64,000 nucleotides of DNA from Listeria farberi (GTDB lineage Bacteria > Bacillota > Bacilli > Lactobacillales > Listeriaceae), in assembly GCF_014229245.1 (NCBI RefSeq), contig NZ_JAARZJ010000012.1:1-64000 (forward strand), given 5' to 3'. The notes under the pieces were generated by a model. That model worked only from the letters and a program-made list of their open reading frames with translations, was not told the DNA's origin and ran no database searches. Below are positions 47,540-56,324 of the stretch, piece by piece. Each line of letters opens with the position of its first letter. Positions within the stretch are counted from its first letter, which is position 1. The position numbers and the translations under genes were made by a program.

Positions 47540-48657
47540 CGCCATTCCTCCCGCAATACTTCTATATCTTTCGTTGCGGCAAGTAAGCCTCGTTCAGTTG
47601 AAAATGTAACGACATCAATTTCCACACTTGGCTTAGTGAATTTCAAGAAGCGTTCTGATCTTGCTTTGATTTTTTGTGCGATTACCTCATAAACTTGAGT
47701 AAAACCTGCAGCTTCAATTAATTCGCCTGCAGCCTCTGTCGTATTGCACTTCTCTACTTCTTGTAAAAGTGATAATGGTGCGCCGAGTAAAGCCAAGTTA
47801 GCAACCAAGATTTCTGCCCGCGCATCCGCATCTTTGCTATAGGTCGTAAAAATACCAGCTGAAACCTTCACTAATTTGCCAAAATGCCCAACCATCAATA
47901 CTTTCTTAAATGCGAGTCGTTGGGTTTCTTTCAACATGTAGCCAACGAAATTACTCATTGAAACGATGTTATCACTCGCAAAACCAAGCGTATTTTGAAC
48001 AAAATCATCTCCGTAATTGCCGGGAACAAGAATAATTTGGTCAAGTCCTTGGTTCCGTTTCATTTCGAGCTCCATTGATAATGATTTTTTCCATCCTTCA
48101 TCCGACATCGGCGTGACAATTCCTGTCGTTCCTAAAATGGAAATCCCGCCGATAATACCGAGGTTGCTATTCATTGTTCGTTTCGCGCGTTCTTCCCCTT
48201 CAGGAGCATATACTAAAATGGTTGCGCCACGATTTTTGCCAAGTGATTCGCGCACTGTAGCTAGAATGTTTTTCCTTGGAGCCGGATTAATTGCTGCTTC
48301 ACCCACTTCAACCGAAATACCCTTTTGTGTTGCGCGACCAATTCCAACGCCGCCATCTAAAGTAACTTCCGGACTATCTGTTAATTCGACATCAACAAAA
48401 ATCCACATGCCATGTGTCGCATCAATATCATCGCCGCCATCTTTTTGAACAGCTGCAGTTGCTTTTTTTTCTGAAAACTGTTGATACGCAACGGGGATTT
48501 CAAGAATAGTTCCACCTGTTGTTGTGACTTTAACCGCGCTTACTTCTTCTTGGTTTTCTATCATTTCGACACACGCTTTAGCCGCGGCAGCTGCACACGT
48601 TCCAGTTGTATAGCCTTTACGATATTTTTTGCCATTATAATAAATAAAATCTTCCAT
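47536..48657 (-). CDS. cbiD: Cobalt-precorrin-5B C(1)-methyltransferase
   Basis: Methylates C-1 of the corrin ring. A 373-aa protein with the family N-terminus [17 protein letters not shown] and blocks [25 protein letters not shown] and [16 protein letters not shown]. This enzyme marks the anaerobic route. It is 15 bases after cbiC. Confidence 0.95.
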   Translation of the reverse strand: MEDFIYYNGKKYRKGYTTGTCAAAAAKACVEMIENQEEVSAVKVTTTGGTILEIPVAYQQFSEKKATAAVQKDGGDDIDATHGMWIFVDVELTDSPEVTLDGGVGIGRATQKGISVEVGEAAINPAPRKNILATVRESLGKNRGATILVYAPEGEERAKRTMNSNLGIIGGISILGTTGIVTPMSDEGWKKSLSMELEMKRNQGLDQIILVPGNYGDDFVQNTLGFASDNIVSMSNFVGYMLKETQRLAFKKVLMVGHFGKLVKVSAGIFTTYSKDADARAEILVANLALLGAPLSLLQEVEKCNTTEAAGELIEAAGFTQVYEVIAQKIKARSERFLKFTKPSVEIDVVTFSTERGLLAATKDIEVLREEWR

Positions 48658-48672
48658 TGCTCGTCGCCTTCT

Positions 48673-49305
48673 TTACATCGTAATCAAGATTGCATTAATG
48701 ATTGCCGCGGCAAGGTTACTACCGCCTTTTCTGCCACGAGCGACAATTGCTGGAATGTCGGTTTCAAGAATTTCTTCTTTGCATTCAGCTGCCCCGACAA
48801 ACCCGACAGGCACTGCAACGACCGCATCTGCTTGTAATTGTCCACTTTTTGTCATTTCGATAATTTTATAAACCGCTGTTGGCGCGTTCCCTAGGACAAA
48901 TATTTTCGGCCCATCTTTTAAAGAAGCAAGTTTAATCCCGGCCATTGAGCGCGTAATGCCATGTTGTTTAGCAATTTCCATCGTTTCAGGATCACTCACA
49001 TAACAGTGATAACTACAGCCAAGTTCATCTAAAAGACGTTTATTAATACCACTAAGCGCCATATTAGTATCTGTAAAAATGGTTCCTTTATTTTGAAGAA
49101 CATGAATAATTTTTTTAATAACGTCTTGTTGAAAAACGAGGCTATCCAAGTAATCAAAATCTGCTGTTGTATGTATCGCACGTTTGATAATGGCTTCCTC
49201 AAGTTTGTTTTGAAATGTATAATCTGGTCGGATATCGTCAATAATTTGTTGAATGATTTCAAAACTTTTCTCTTCAATTTTGGCTGGATTTTTAATGTAG
49301 TTCAT
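48673..49305 (-). CDS. cbiC: Cobalt-precorrin-8 methylmutase
   Basis: Moves the methyl group from C-11 to C-12 to give cobyrinic acid. The 210-aa protein carries the catalytic-histidine block KRAIHTTADFDYLD and the substrate blocks GITRSMAGIKL and PVGFVGAAECKEEI. It lies 12 bases before the end of cbiB. Confidence 0.95.
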   Translation of the reverse strand: MNYIKNPAKIEEKSFEIIQQIIDDIRPDYTFQNKLEEAIIKRAIHTTADFDYLDSLVFQQDVIKKIIHVLQNKGTIFTDTNMALSGINKRLLDELGCSYHCYVSDPETMEIAKQHGITRSMAGIKLASLKDGPKIFVLGNAPTAVYKIIEMTKSGQLQADAVVAVPVGFVGAAECKEEILETDIPAIVARGRKGGSNLAAAIINAILITM

Positions 49306-49317
49306 TGTGCCACTCCT

Positions 49318-50265
49318 TTAAAATAGTATTAAATGTATACTGATAAAAATTAGAAAAGCAATAATGGAAGCTGTGTATAATAAGTGAATTGTTTGACTGA
49401 TTTCTTTTTCTGTAACTGCTTTTGTTCCACTGCCGATAATTGGTTTAACTACTGTCTCGCCGAAGTACTCATGGGTGCCACCAAGTGTTATCCCAAGTGC
49501 TCCTGCTACCGCGCCTTCAGGATATGCGCAATTGGGGCTCGTATGATTTTTCCGGTCACGAAGCCCTATCCGCCATGCAGCGCGTCCATCATACTTCAAA
49601 ATAAAACTCGCAATCACAAGGAAAAACCAAGATAGCCTTGCTGGAATGAAATTGGCCAAATCGTCCATTTTTGCGGAAACAAAACCAATGGCGCGATATT
49701 TTTCATTTTTATAACCGACCATCGAATCAAGTGTGTTCACGGCTTTATACATTAGGGCTAGTACAGGACCTCCTATGAATAAATAAAATAATGGTGCTAC
49801 AACGCCGTCTGCTGTATTTTCCGCCACGGTTTCAATGGTGGCTTTACTGATTTGTTCTGCCGTGAGCTTGTCTGTATCTCGACCAACAATCATCCCAACT
49901 TGTACTCTAGCCGCTTCTAAATCTCCATCCGCGAGTTTTCGCTGAATTTTCCGAGCCTCCTGCGCAAGACAAGTCATCGCAAGTGTCGTATATCCTAAAT
50001 AAATAAACACCGCCGCATAAAGCCAAAAAGCAATTTTTGCACTAATATAAAGGAGGAGCCACGAAACAATCCCTGTCATTCCAACTGTAAGAATGAATAA
50101 TAGCCCTCCAGCAAAATACAGTGATTTACCATGAAAAATTTCCCGCAAAACGTTCGTTAATAATTGAATAAGATTACCAATTGCTTTGATAGGATGAGGC
50201 CAGCTGTAAGGATCGCCTAGTAAGAAATCTAAAATAAACGATATGGTATAAAAGAGTACGATCAT
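49318..50265 (-). CDS. cbiB: Adenosylcobinamide-phosphate synthase
   Basis: A 315-aa integral membrane enzyme (CobD/CbiB) attaching aminopropanol (or its phosphate) to adenosylcobyric acid. Family blocks: [17 protein letters not shown] at the N-terminus, [25 protein letters not shown] and [16 protein letters not shown]. The ATG at 50263-50265 makes an ATGA overlap with cbiA; longer starts lie inside cbiA. Confidence 0.95.
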   Translation of the reverse strand: MIVLFYTISFILDFLLGDPYSWPHPIKAIGNLIQLLTNVLREIFHGKSLYFAGGLLFILTVGMTGIVSWLLLYISAKIAFWLYAAVFIYLGYTTLAMTCLAQEARKIQRKLADGDLEAARVQVGMIVGRDTDKLTAEQISKATIETVAENTADGVVAPLFYLFIGGPVLALMYKAVNTLDSMVGYKNEKYRAIGFVSAKMDDLANFIPARLSWFFLVIASFILKYDGRAAWRIGLRDRKNHTSPNCAYPEGAVAGALGITLGGTHEYFGETVVKPIIGSGTKAVTEKEISQTIHLLYTASIIAFLIFISIHLILF

Positions 50266-51620
50266 CTCTTTACAGCTCCAAACATCTGCATTAAAATGGC
50301 CGGATTTTGGTAGAAATGGATATGGAGATAACTGGCAAAAGTATTGCCTTTTTGATAACCCCCACGCCACTCTTTGACTATTTCACCGTCACGTTTTTTT
50401 GAAAGTTTCATACAAGCTTTTTCAGTCGTTTCAAAAACAGAATGATGGAATTCGTGACCGCGAATAGCTGTCCCTTTTTTGCCAAGTAGTGTATCTTCTA
50501 AAGGTTCCGCGATACAATAGCCAAACTTCCGAAGCCGCGCTGTCATTTTGCTAACCCCATCAAAAACCCCCACCATTTCATAGGATTCATCTTCCACTTC
50601 TAAGCTCGAACCAAGATACATCAATCCGCCACACTCGGCATAGATAGGCTTGCCTTTTTCATGCACCGCCAAAATCGATTCGCGCATTGCCTTATTCTTC
50701 GCGAGCCGCTCCGCAAAAACTTCTGGAAAGCCTCCACCAATATAGATAAGATCAGCTTCTGGAACTTCGCTTTCCGCTAGCGGACTGAACGGAATCAGCA
50801 CGGCTCCTGTTGAACGAATTAAATCCAAGTTATCCTGATAGTAAAAATGAAATGCCTCATCAAGCGCATAAGCAACTCGCAGACCCGAAAAATCCGGCAA
50901 TTTTATCTTAGCTGGAGGTATCATTAAATTTGCACTAGACTTACTAATCTCTAAAAGCCTATCTAAATCAACATGTTTCGTAATCAAATCTCCAAGTAAT
51001 TCCCATTTTGTTTCTAACTCCGTCATTTCTTCTTGCGGCACTAACCCAAGATGTCGTTCTGGAAGTGCCACTGCCGCATTTTTCGGCAAATACCCTAAAA
51101 CAGGCACATCCGTATAACACTCAATCGCGCCTTTAATTAATGAAAAATGGTTTTCTGAAGCAACGCGATTAATAATCACACCAGCAATTGCTAGCTCAGG
51201 ATCAAAACGATTGAAACCATCGACAATTGCCGCAGCAGAAGTCGAAATCGCTTTGCCATCCACGACTAAAATGACGGGTGTTTTCGTACATTTGGCAATA
51301 AAAGATGTACTCGCATTATCACGGTCAATGCCAAGTCCATCGAATAGCCCCATCACACCTTCAATGACGGAAATATCAGCAGACTCTCCGTGTTTTTGAA
51401 AAAGAGTAGCAAGCATCGTATCATCATCTATCAGAAAGCTATCTAAATTAATGGAAGCTACCCCAGTTATCGCTTGATGGTAGTTCGTATCAATATAATC
51501 TGGTCCTACTTTGAATGGTTGAATTCGCAGACCTCTTTTTTTAAGCGCGTGCATAACTCCAAGTGTGATCGTTGTTTTACCGGTGCCACTTGATGCAGCT
51601 GCAAACAAAATTTTGTTCAT
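50262..51620 (-). CDS. cbiA: Cobyrinate a,c-diamide synthase
   Basis: Amidates carboxylates a and c of cobyrinic acid with glutamine and ATP. The 452-aa protein has an N-terminal P-loop domain ([11 protein letters not shown]) and a C-terminal amidotransferase domain with nucleophile Cys in [11 protein letters not shown]. It is the first gene of the long cbi operon, directly behind a cobalamin riboswitch with terminator. Confidence 0.96.
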   Translation of the reverse strand: MNKILFAAASSGTGKTTITLGVMHALKKRGLRIQPFKVGPDYIDTNYHQAITGVASINLDSFLIDDDTMLATLFQKHGESADISVIEGVMGLFDGLGIDRDNASTSFIAKCTKTPVILVVDGKAISTSAAAIVDGFNRFDPELAIAGVIINRVASENHFSLIKGAIECYTDVPVLGYLPKNAAVALPERHLGLVPQEEMTELETKWELLGDLITKHVDLDRLLEISKSSANLMIPPAKIKLPDFSGLRVAYALDEAFHFYYQDNLDLIRSTGAVLIPFSPLAESEVPEADLIYIGGGFPEVFAERLAKNKAMRESILAVHEKGKPIYAECGGLMYLGSSLEVEDESYEMVGVFDGVSKMTARLRKFGYCIAEPLEDTLLGKKGTAIRGHEFHHSVFETTEKACMKLSKKRDGEIVKEWRGGYQKGNTFASYLHIHFYQNPAILMQMFGAVKR

Positions 51621-51645
51621 CTTTTTTCACCTTTCACTTTAGCCA

Positions 51646-51682
51646 TAAAAAAAGACGCCAAACGGAACATTGGCGTCTTTTT
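51646..51682 (-). terminator. Riboswitch-controlled terminator before cbiA
   Basis: On the minus strand AAAAAGACGCCA-N10-TGGCGTCTTTTTTT, a 12-bp stem with a long T run between the cobalamin riboswitch and cbiA. It is the likely expression platform: B12 binding would favour it and switch off the operon. Confidence 0.88.
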
Positions 51683-51789
51683 GAGATTTACGCAAATAAG
51701 CTATTTCCTTGTAGCACAAAGAAACTTCCCCATCGTGAAAATCTACTTAATCAAGACAACTCGCTCCCTTAGAAGTTGTTTTTGGATAT

Positions 51790-51939
51790 TGAATATAAAA
51801 GCGGTCTCCTGACTTAACATCATCCTACTCACCAGTCTTCCCGGAATTTCTTCCAGTGACATATATTTGGCTTTCGTCCGTATTACAGTAGCTAGGGCCT
51901 GTAGAGGATTTTCACCTCTTTCCCGGATTAATATATTCA
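51790..51939 (-). promoter_or_regulatory. Cobalamin (B12) riboswitch of the cbi operon
   Basis: The minus strand shows the conserved elements: GAGGTGAAAATCCTCTACAG, then GACGAAAGCC, CACTGGAAG, GGGAAGACTGG, GAGTAGGATG and the B12 box AAGTCAGGAGACCGC. P1 is formed by TGAATATA (51932-51939) and its complement at 51790-51797. A terminator follows at 51646-51682. Control is over the cbiA-to-adenosyltransferase operon. Confidence 0.95.
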
Positions 51940-51952
51940 CCTATTTAGTTGT

Positions 51953-52447
51953 TTAGTACCCGGCAATTCGTCTTTTCCAGCGTTCTGGCAATACTTGGTA
52001 AACGACTTCTGCGACAAAAATGTTACAAACCGAACCAATAGCAAGCACTGGGAATAAAACAAACACCGCTTGATGCATTAATGGATAAAGTGCAAGTAAT
52101 GATAATGGACAATTAAAAACAAAAGCAACAATACTAGATACACTAATCGCAACTAGTTGATTTTTTTCAGCTAGTTTTTGGCGCGTAAATCCGTAAGCTA
52201 TCATCGTTACGCCCATCATTCCAGCAACAATCAAATGAATCGGTAGTGTCAGCGGAAATCCCGCAAGTAATGCTGATGTTAAATGACCAAAAATCCCAAG
52301 CACTGCGCCGTACATCGGACCAAGCAGCAATGTTCCAATAAAAGCTGGAGCTGCGTCAAATGCGACAGAACCCATTAATTTTATGTTCGCGCCAATTACA
52401 CACATTGCAATCAACATCGCACATAATACTAATTTTTGAATTTTCAA
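51953..52447 (-). CDS. cblT: Predicted alpha-ribazole transporter (CblT; ECF S-component-like)
   Basis: A 164-aa membrane protein with about five helices and the look of an ECF transporter S component (VAFDAAPAFIGTLLLGPMYG, GIFGHLTSALLAGFPLTLP). From memory, the Listeria gene at this position was reported as CblT, which with the kinase CblS salvages alpha-ribazole for the lower ligand of B12; I have not checked this. Start is TTG at 52445-52447 after GAGGGTGAT. It lies before, not behind, the cobalamin riboswitch, so it is not under its control. Confidence 0.75.
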   Translation of the reverse strand: MKIQKLVLCAMLIAMCVIGANIKLMGSVAFDAAPAFIGTLLLGPMYGAVLGIFGHLTSALLAGFPLTLPIHLIVAGMMGVTMIAYGFTRQKLAEKNQLVAISVSSIVAFVFNCPLSLLALYPLMHQAVFVLFPVLAIGSVCNIFVAEVVYQVLPERWKRRIAGY

Positions 52448-52488
52448 TTGAAAAGATCACCCTCTCATGAAAGCGTTATTTCCATTTC

Positions 52489-52517
52489 ATTATATCCCTG
52501 TTAAACCACTGGTACAA
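52489..52517 (-). promoter_or_regulatory. Promoter of cblT
   Basis: TTGTAC (52512-52517), 17 bases, TATAAT (52489-52494) on the minus strand. The -35 overlaps one arm (CACTGGT, 52507-52513) of a CACTGGT...ACCAGTG inverted repeat whose other arm is at 52597-52603. Confidence 0.65.
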
Positions 52518-52612
52518 GCTCACTCAGCCTACTAAAAGCAAAATAGTGCAAGGTTTTAAAATCTGTTTTTTTCTGTTTTATATAGCAAAAATAGCCACCA
52601 GTGTGAACTATT

Positions 52613-52633
52613 TCTCAATTTCTATTTTTGAGA
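52613..52633. repeat. Palindrome in the cblT-araC intergenic region
   Basis: TCTCAA-N9-TTGAGA, a perfect six-bp inverted repeat with an AT-rich centre, in the 313-base divergent region between cblT and the AraC-type gene. It could be an operator or a small hairpin; nothing decides between them. Apart from this, the two promoters and the CACTGGT repeat, I see nothing else in the interval. Confidence 0.35.
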
Positions 52634-52719
52634 CTTAAAAAATGACAATATTTTGTTATAAAAAAGAATTTATTGTTCTATTTAAAATGCAGGATTAAAC
52701 GTTATTTAAAGCGATTTTA

Positions 52720-52728
52720 TGGTATAAT
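52720..52728 (+). promoter_or_regulatory. Extended -10 promoter of the AraC-type regulator
   Basis: TGGTATAAT is a consensus extended -10 element. It places the transcript start near 52735, after the in-frame GTG at 52731, and so supports a start codon further downstream. Confidence 0.6.
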
Positions 52729-52760
52729 TAGTGCAAGTAGAAAAGGAGGAGGAATTGCAT

Positions 52761-53312
52761 TTGGAAAAAGAAAAAGTAATCAATATTCAACCACTTATGA
52801 CGAATCAAGTTGAAAATCAATTTACACAACAAATTCAGGAAGACTTTCATAAAAAAAATCCAGATCACTCCGCCCTACTTCATTCACTTGAAACAGTTGA
52901 AGTGCTAGATGTTCTAAGCGATTATTACTCTGCACATGAAAAACAAAAACAACCTAAAAAAGAAACTACGAGTGCCAACAAAACTGGCGGAGAGCATAAA
53001 GAAATCAAGCAAGCTATTCGTTACATTAAAAAAAATATTCATCGCTCCATCACGTTAGAAGAAGTTGCTAATTACGTCTATTTAAGCCCGTTTTATTTAA
53101 GTAAATTATTTAAAAACGAATTAAATATTAATTTTATTAATTACGTCAACGAACAAAAAATGCGCTATGCAAAGGAACAACTAGAAAAAAGCGACTGGGC
53201 GGTCCATACAATTGCTAAAAATTTAGGTTTTTCAAGGGCAAGCTATTTTTGTAAAGTTTTTAAAAAAGAATTTGATATGACACCAAAAGAATACCGCGAC
53301 TCCTTAAAATAA
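52761..53312 (+). CDS. AraC family transcriptional regulator with short N-terminus
   Basis: A 183-aa protein. The last 100 residues are a complete AraC/XylS double helix-turn-helix (IKQAIRYIKKNIHRSITLEE, VYLSPFYLSKLFK, then LGFSRASYFCKVFKKEFDMTPKEYR). The first 80 residues are charged and carry no recognisable sensor domain. Start is TTG at 52761, eight bases after GGAGG; TTG at 52755 is too close to that site. It stands between the cbi and eut operons, divergent from cblT, and likely regulates one of them; PocR, the B12/propanediol regulator, is of the same superfamily, but that is only suggestive. Confidence 0.85.
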   Translation: MEKEKVINIQPLMTNQVENQFTQQIQEDFHKKNPDHSALLHSLETVEVLDVLSDYYSAHEKQKQPKKETTSANKTGGEHKEIKQAIRYIKKNIHRSITLEEVANYVYLSPFYLSKLFKNELNINFINYVNEQKMRYAKEQLEKSDWAVHTIAKNLGFSRASYFCKVFKKEFDMTPKEYRDSLK

Positions 53313-53349
53313 AAAACGATTTCAGCCGTTAAAGCCGAAATCGTTTTTT
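53313..53349. terminator. Bidirectional terminator between the AraC-type gene and eutQ
   Basis: Stem AAAACGATTTC-GC / GC-GAAATCGTTTT with A and T tracts on either side. It ends the eut operon and the AraC transcript. Confidence 0.85.
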
Positions 53350-53356
53350 GTTATTA

Positions 53357-53800
53357 TTATGACTGCCAATCAGCCGGATAAGTAACATAAATAAATCTTG
53401 CTTCACCAGTTACGGAAAACTTGATTTGGCTACCTTTAGGAATGAAAATAATTTCTCCTGGTCCTGCTGAAACGGTTCTGCCATCTATGACAACATCTAG
53501 TCTACCTTCAATAACATAGTCTACTTCATCATAATCCAAGAACCAATCGAAAGTTGTATTTTTCATTTCCATTAGACCAAAACCTAGACGTTTACTTTCT
53601 TCTAGTGTTACTAAGTCTTTTGTATAAACAACATCGCTAGGATTTCCTGTATCTAATCGATCTTCCTCTGAAACTTTTACTACAGGCAGTTTCACCGATA
53701 AAATACCACTTGGATCAACGTGTTTGGAACTTTGACCCATTTTTTCTAAGACAACTTGTTTTACTAGCTGCTCAATTAATTCTTTACTAATATCAGCCAT
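53357..53800 (-). CDS. eutQ: Ethanolamine utilization protein EutQ (cupin)
   Basis: A 147-aa cupin-fold protein (YVIEGRLDVVIDGRTVSAGPGEIIFIPKG, split only for reading). Salmonella EutQ has acetate kinase activity in anaerobic ethanolamine use. The N-terminus (SKELIEQLVKQVVLEKMG) is a short amphipathic helix like microcompartment-targeting peptides, followed by a flexible linker. Last gene of the operon, overlapping eutH by eight bases. Confidence 0.92.
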   Translation of the reverse strand: MADISKELIEQLVKQVVLEKMGQSSKHVDPSGILSVKLPVVKVSEEDRLDTGNPSDVVYTKDLVTLEESKRLGFGLMEMKNTTFDWFLDYDEVDYVIEGRLDVVIDGRTVSAGPGEIIFIPKGSQIKFSVTGEARFIYVTYPADWQS

Positions 53801-54914
53801 TATCTTTCACCGCCGTTTGTTCTTTTGCTTTATTTTTCTTCATCATTCGGTTAGCCATATAGATACCGACAGCTACGGCAGTTACTCCTCCGACAAGTTT
53901 TCCGACAATCATCGGGAAAATCATATCTTGAGCAACCCCAGCTGTGAAACCTAGATGATCCCCTAAAACAAAGGCCGCAGATACGGCAAAAGCAACGTTA
54001 ATAATTTTACCGCGCTCATCCATATCTTTTAGCATTTGGAACATTGGGATACTATTTGCAAGTGTAGCAACCATACCAGCCGCTGCAACTTCATTCATAC
54101 CAAGTAATTTACCCATTTTCATAAGTGGTTTGTTGAACACTTTCGTAATAACAAAAACTAAACAGAAAGCTCCTGCTAGAACTAATGCAATACCACCAAC
54201 GATTTCGATACCTTCGCCAATTGGTGCAATTCCTGGAATAATAGTTAATCCAGTAAGTTGTTGAATAGCTCCAGCCACAAGTCCGATAGTAGCAACAATT
54301 ACTACCCCTTTTCCGAAAATCGTAAAGCCTTTAATCATGCCTTCTGGTTTGAACCAAAGACCTAACATAATAAGTACAGCTACAAGAAGAATTGGTACTA
54401 AGTTTTTGAAAATCATGATTGGTGAAAATCCAGCTACAAGCCCACCGATTAAACAACCGATTGGAATCGTAATAATTCCAGAAAGTACACCAGTCGCTAG
54501 GTATTTATGGTCTTCTTTTTTAATAATTCCAAGTGCTACTGGAATCGTGAAAACAATGGTTGGTCCCATCATTGAGCCTAAAATAGCTCCTGCAAAAAGA
54601 CCAGCATCAGGCGTTAGCGCAAGTTCTTGAGCTAGCGCAAAACCACCCATATCATTCGCAAGTAACGTTGTAGCAAACATTGCTGGGTCAGCCCCAAGCG
54701 CTGTATAAATTGGTACAACAATCGGGCTTAAAATTTTCGCTAAAACTGGCGCTAAGGTAATAATCCCGACCATTGCTAGCGTTAGCGATCCCATTGCCAT
54801 AATACCTTCTTCAAATTGTGCTCCTAAGCCAAATTTGTTGCCGATAATTTTGTCAATGGCTCCAAGAATCATAAAGATTACCATTAAATAAATAATAATT
54901 TCATTAATGCTCAA
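53793..54914 (-). CDS. eutH: Ethanolamine permease EutH
   Basis: A 373-aa integral membrane protein with about ten helices (INEIIIYLMVIFMILGAIDK at the N-terminus; LANDMGGFALAQEL and FVLGDHLGFTAGVAQDM as conserved blocks). Imports ethanolamine, important when it is scarce or protonated. Start is TTG at 54912-54914, eight bases after GGAGGA. Confidence 0.94.
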   Translation of the reverse strand: MSINEIIIYLMVIFMILGAIDKIIGNKFGLGAQFEEGIMAMGSLTLAMVGIITLAPVLAKILSPIVVPIYTALGADPAMFATTLLANDMGGFALAQELALTPDAGLFAGAILGSMMGPTIVFTIPVALGIIKKEDHKYLATGVLSGIITIPIGCLIGGLVAGFSPIMIFKNLVPILLVAVLIMLGLWFKPEGMIKGFTIFGKGVVIVATIGLVAGAIQQLTGLTIIPGIAPIGEGIEIVGGIALVLAGAFCLVFVITKVFNKPLMKMGKLLGMNEVAAAGMVATLANSIPMFQMLKDMDERGKIINVAFAVSAAFVLGDHLGFTAGVAQDMIFPMIVGKLVGGVTAVAVGIYMANRMMKKNKAKEQTAVKDNG

Positions 54915-54929
54915 AAGTGTTCCTCCATT

Positions 54930-55475
54930 CTATAGATAGCGTTTTAAAAGTTCATTAGGAGAAGGAATGACCGTATGATGTATCACCTTTTTTGGTTCGG
55001 CAGTTTCAATTAGAATCCGCATCCCTTCTTGAATAGCACTAACTTCCCCTGTAAAAACAGCCACAAATTTCCCACCAATCGAAGCACCAAGTGTCATGCG
55101 TTTTAAATGAATTGCTGATTTTTTTAGCGCTTCATTGACTGCATTTAGCCCAGCACCCAATTGACTGATTTCGATAATTCCTACTGCATCAACATCGACT
55201 TTAGGGTGTTTATTGTTTAGAAAAGCAAGTAATTCTTCGTGCGCCATATGCAAAATATAAGAAGAAACATGAAATTTTCCTGCTTCTTCTTTTGCATCTT
55301 GCATCGCACTAGTAAGTTCACCGGAAGCACCTTGCAAAATAATCAAAAATTTACCAGGACATGTCGGACGAAAAGTAAATAAAGTTACATTACCTGCTTT
55401 TAAAAAAACATCGGCCATTTCGTAACCTTTACTTATGCTCCTGAGTTCAAGAATACCTAAGGACTGTTCAGCCAT
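54930..55475 (-). CDS. PduT-like tandem-BMC shell protein with candidate Fe-S cysteine
   Basis: A 181-aa trimer-forming shell protein (BMC-T) with two BMC domains (about 4-88 and 93-175; AEQSLGILELRSISKGYEMA and VGIIEISQLGAGLNAVNEA). It aligns by eye with PduT of propanediol compartments, including the block TCPGKF whose cysteine in PduT holds a pore [4Fe-4S] cluster. A redox role across the shell is therefore plausible. It overlaps eutN by eight bases. Confidence 0.88.
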   Translation of the reverse strand: MAEQSLGILELRSISKGYEMADVFLKAGNVTLFTFRPTCPGKFLIILQGASGELTSAMQDAKEEAGKFHVSSYILHMAHEELLAFLNNKHPKVDVDAVGIIEISQLGAGLNAVNEALKKSAIHLKRMTLGASIGGKFVAVFTGEVSAIQEGMRILIETAEPKKVIHHTVIPSPNELLKRYL

Positions 55476-55737
55476 AACGTTCTACCGAGTCGATAATGCC
55501 AACGATACATGCATCCACTGGAATTGTATTGTCCCCAGTAGATGCTCGTGCTGCGCTACCAGTTGTAACAAGCACAAGATCGCCGTTTCCTGCTCCGGCA
55601 TTATCAGCTGCCACTATGGAATGTCTTACATCTTCCGTTTCATCGGTACAAATTTCTACTAGTAGTAGTTTTAAACCATTCAGTTTTTCGTCTTTTCTTG
55701 TCGCCCATAAACTCCCGGTAACTTTTCCAATTTGCAT
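55468..55737 (-). CDS. eutN: Microcompartment vertex protein EutN
   Basis: An 89-aa EutN/CcmL-family pentamer (BMC-P) that caps shell vertices. It starts MQIGKVTGSLWATRK and has the usual GNGDLVLVTTGSAAR block. It lies between the 190-aa protein and the PduT-like shell protein. Confidence 0.94.
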   Translation of the reverse strand: MQIGKVTGSLWATRKDEKLNGLKLLLVEICTDETEDVRHSIVAADNAGAGNGDLVLVTTGSAARASTGDNTIPVDACIVGIIDSVERYG

Positions 55738-55751
55738 GCCGCTCTTCCTTC

Positions 55752-56324
55752 CTAACTTTCTTTAATGCTAATTCGGTTTTCCTGTAAATAATCTTTTGCA
55801 AGTGGTGTTAAGAAACTTCCTTTAGGCAAAATGAATTCACTTTTGTTCTTAGTAAGTTTTTCAACATCCTGTTCGGTGATGACTTTACTTTCTTTGGTCT
55901 CTTTTACCGGGCTTTCGATAAATTCGACACCAAAACGGCTCAGTTTCTCCTCGTATTCTTGAAAAAGTTGTCTGATACCATATTTAGCGGAACGTTTGTA
56001 AGCATGCGCTTTGATTCCACTCTTCATAATCCAAGTAGGCCGCCCTGCTAAAAGATGCTCTGTAATAAATTGTTCTTTTTTATTCATTGGTGCAAATAAA
56101 CTGATTCGAGCTAATTCAGCGATGTCTAATTCTTCCAGTAATAAAACGTCACATTCGCGTTCAGAACGATCATAAAGCGAAACTTGATATTCTTTTAGAT
56201 AACACTGTCTGAGAGTGTGTTCTGAATCTTGTCCCATAATAATCATTTTTTTCTCTGGAAGTTGCAATCGTCTCATGACTTCCTCAGTGACGGCTTTTAT
56301 GAGCGCTTCTATTTCCATGCTCAT
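55752..56324 (-). CDS. Uncharacterised ethanolamine-microcompartment protein, 190 aa
   Basis: No assigned function; it may be the Firmicutes eut_hyp family (TIGR02536), from memory. Three parts are visible. Residues 1-22 (MEIEALIKAVTEEVMRRL) form an amphipathic helix like cargo-targeting peptides. Residues about 25-145 are a mixed alpha/beta domain (KKMIIMGQDSE, ECDVLLLEELDI, LLAGRPTWIM) resembling flavoprotein-like or PduM-type folds only loosely. Residues about 148-190 (ITEQDVEKL, then LPKGSFLTPLAKDYLQENRI) match the N-terminal module of EutT proteins. ATGA overlap with pduL, so tightly coupled. Confidence 0.8.
   Translation of the reverse strand: MSMEIEALIKAVTEEVMRRLQLPEKKMIIMGQDSEHTLRQCYLKEYQVSLYDRSERECDVLLLEELDIAELARISLFAPMNKKEQFITEHLLAGRPTWIMKSGIKAHAYKRSAKYGIRQLFQEYEEKLSRFGVEFIESPVKETKESKVITEQDVEKLTKNKSEFILPKGSFLTPLAKDYLQENRISIKES

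Noticed and set aside
51743-51940. 65-codon open frame on the minus strand before cbiA
   Set aside because: It lies almost entirely within the cobalamin riboswitch, whose conserved sequence explains the stretch better than a protein would.
15360-53350. Several long inverted repeats that could suggest a repeat family or CRISPR-like elements
   Set aside because: Each lies at a gene end, has its own unrelated stem sequence and T or A tracts, and acts as a terminator; there are no regularly spaced direct repeats.
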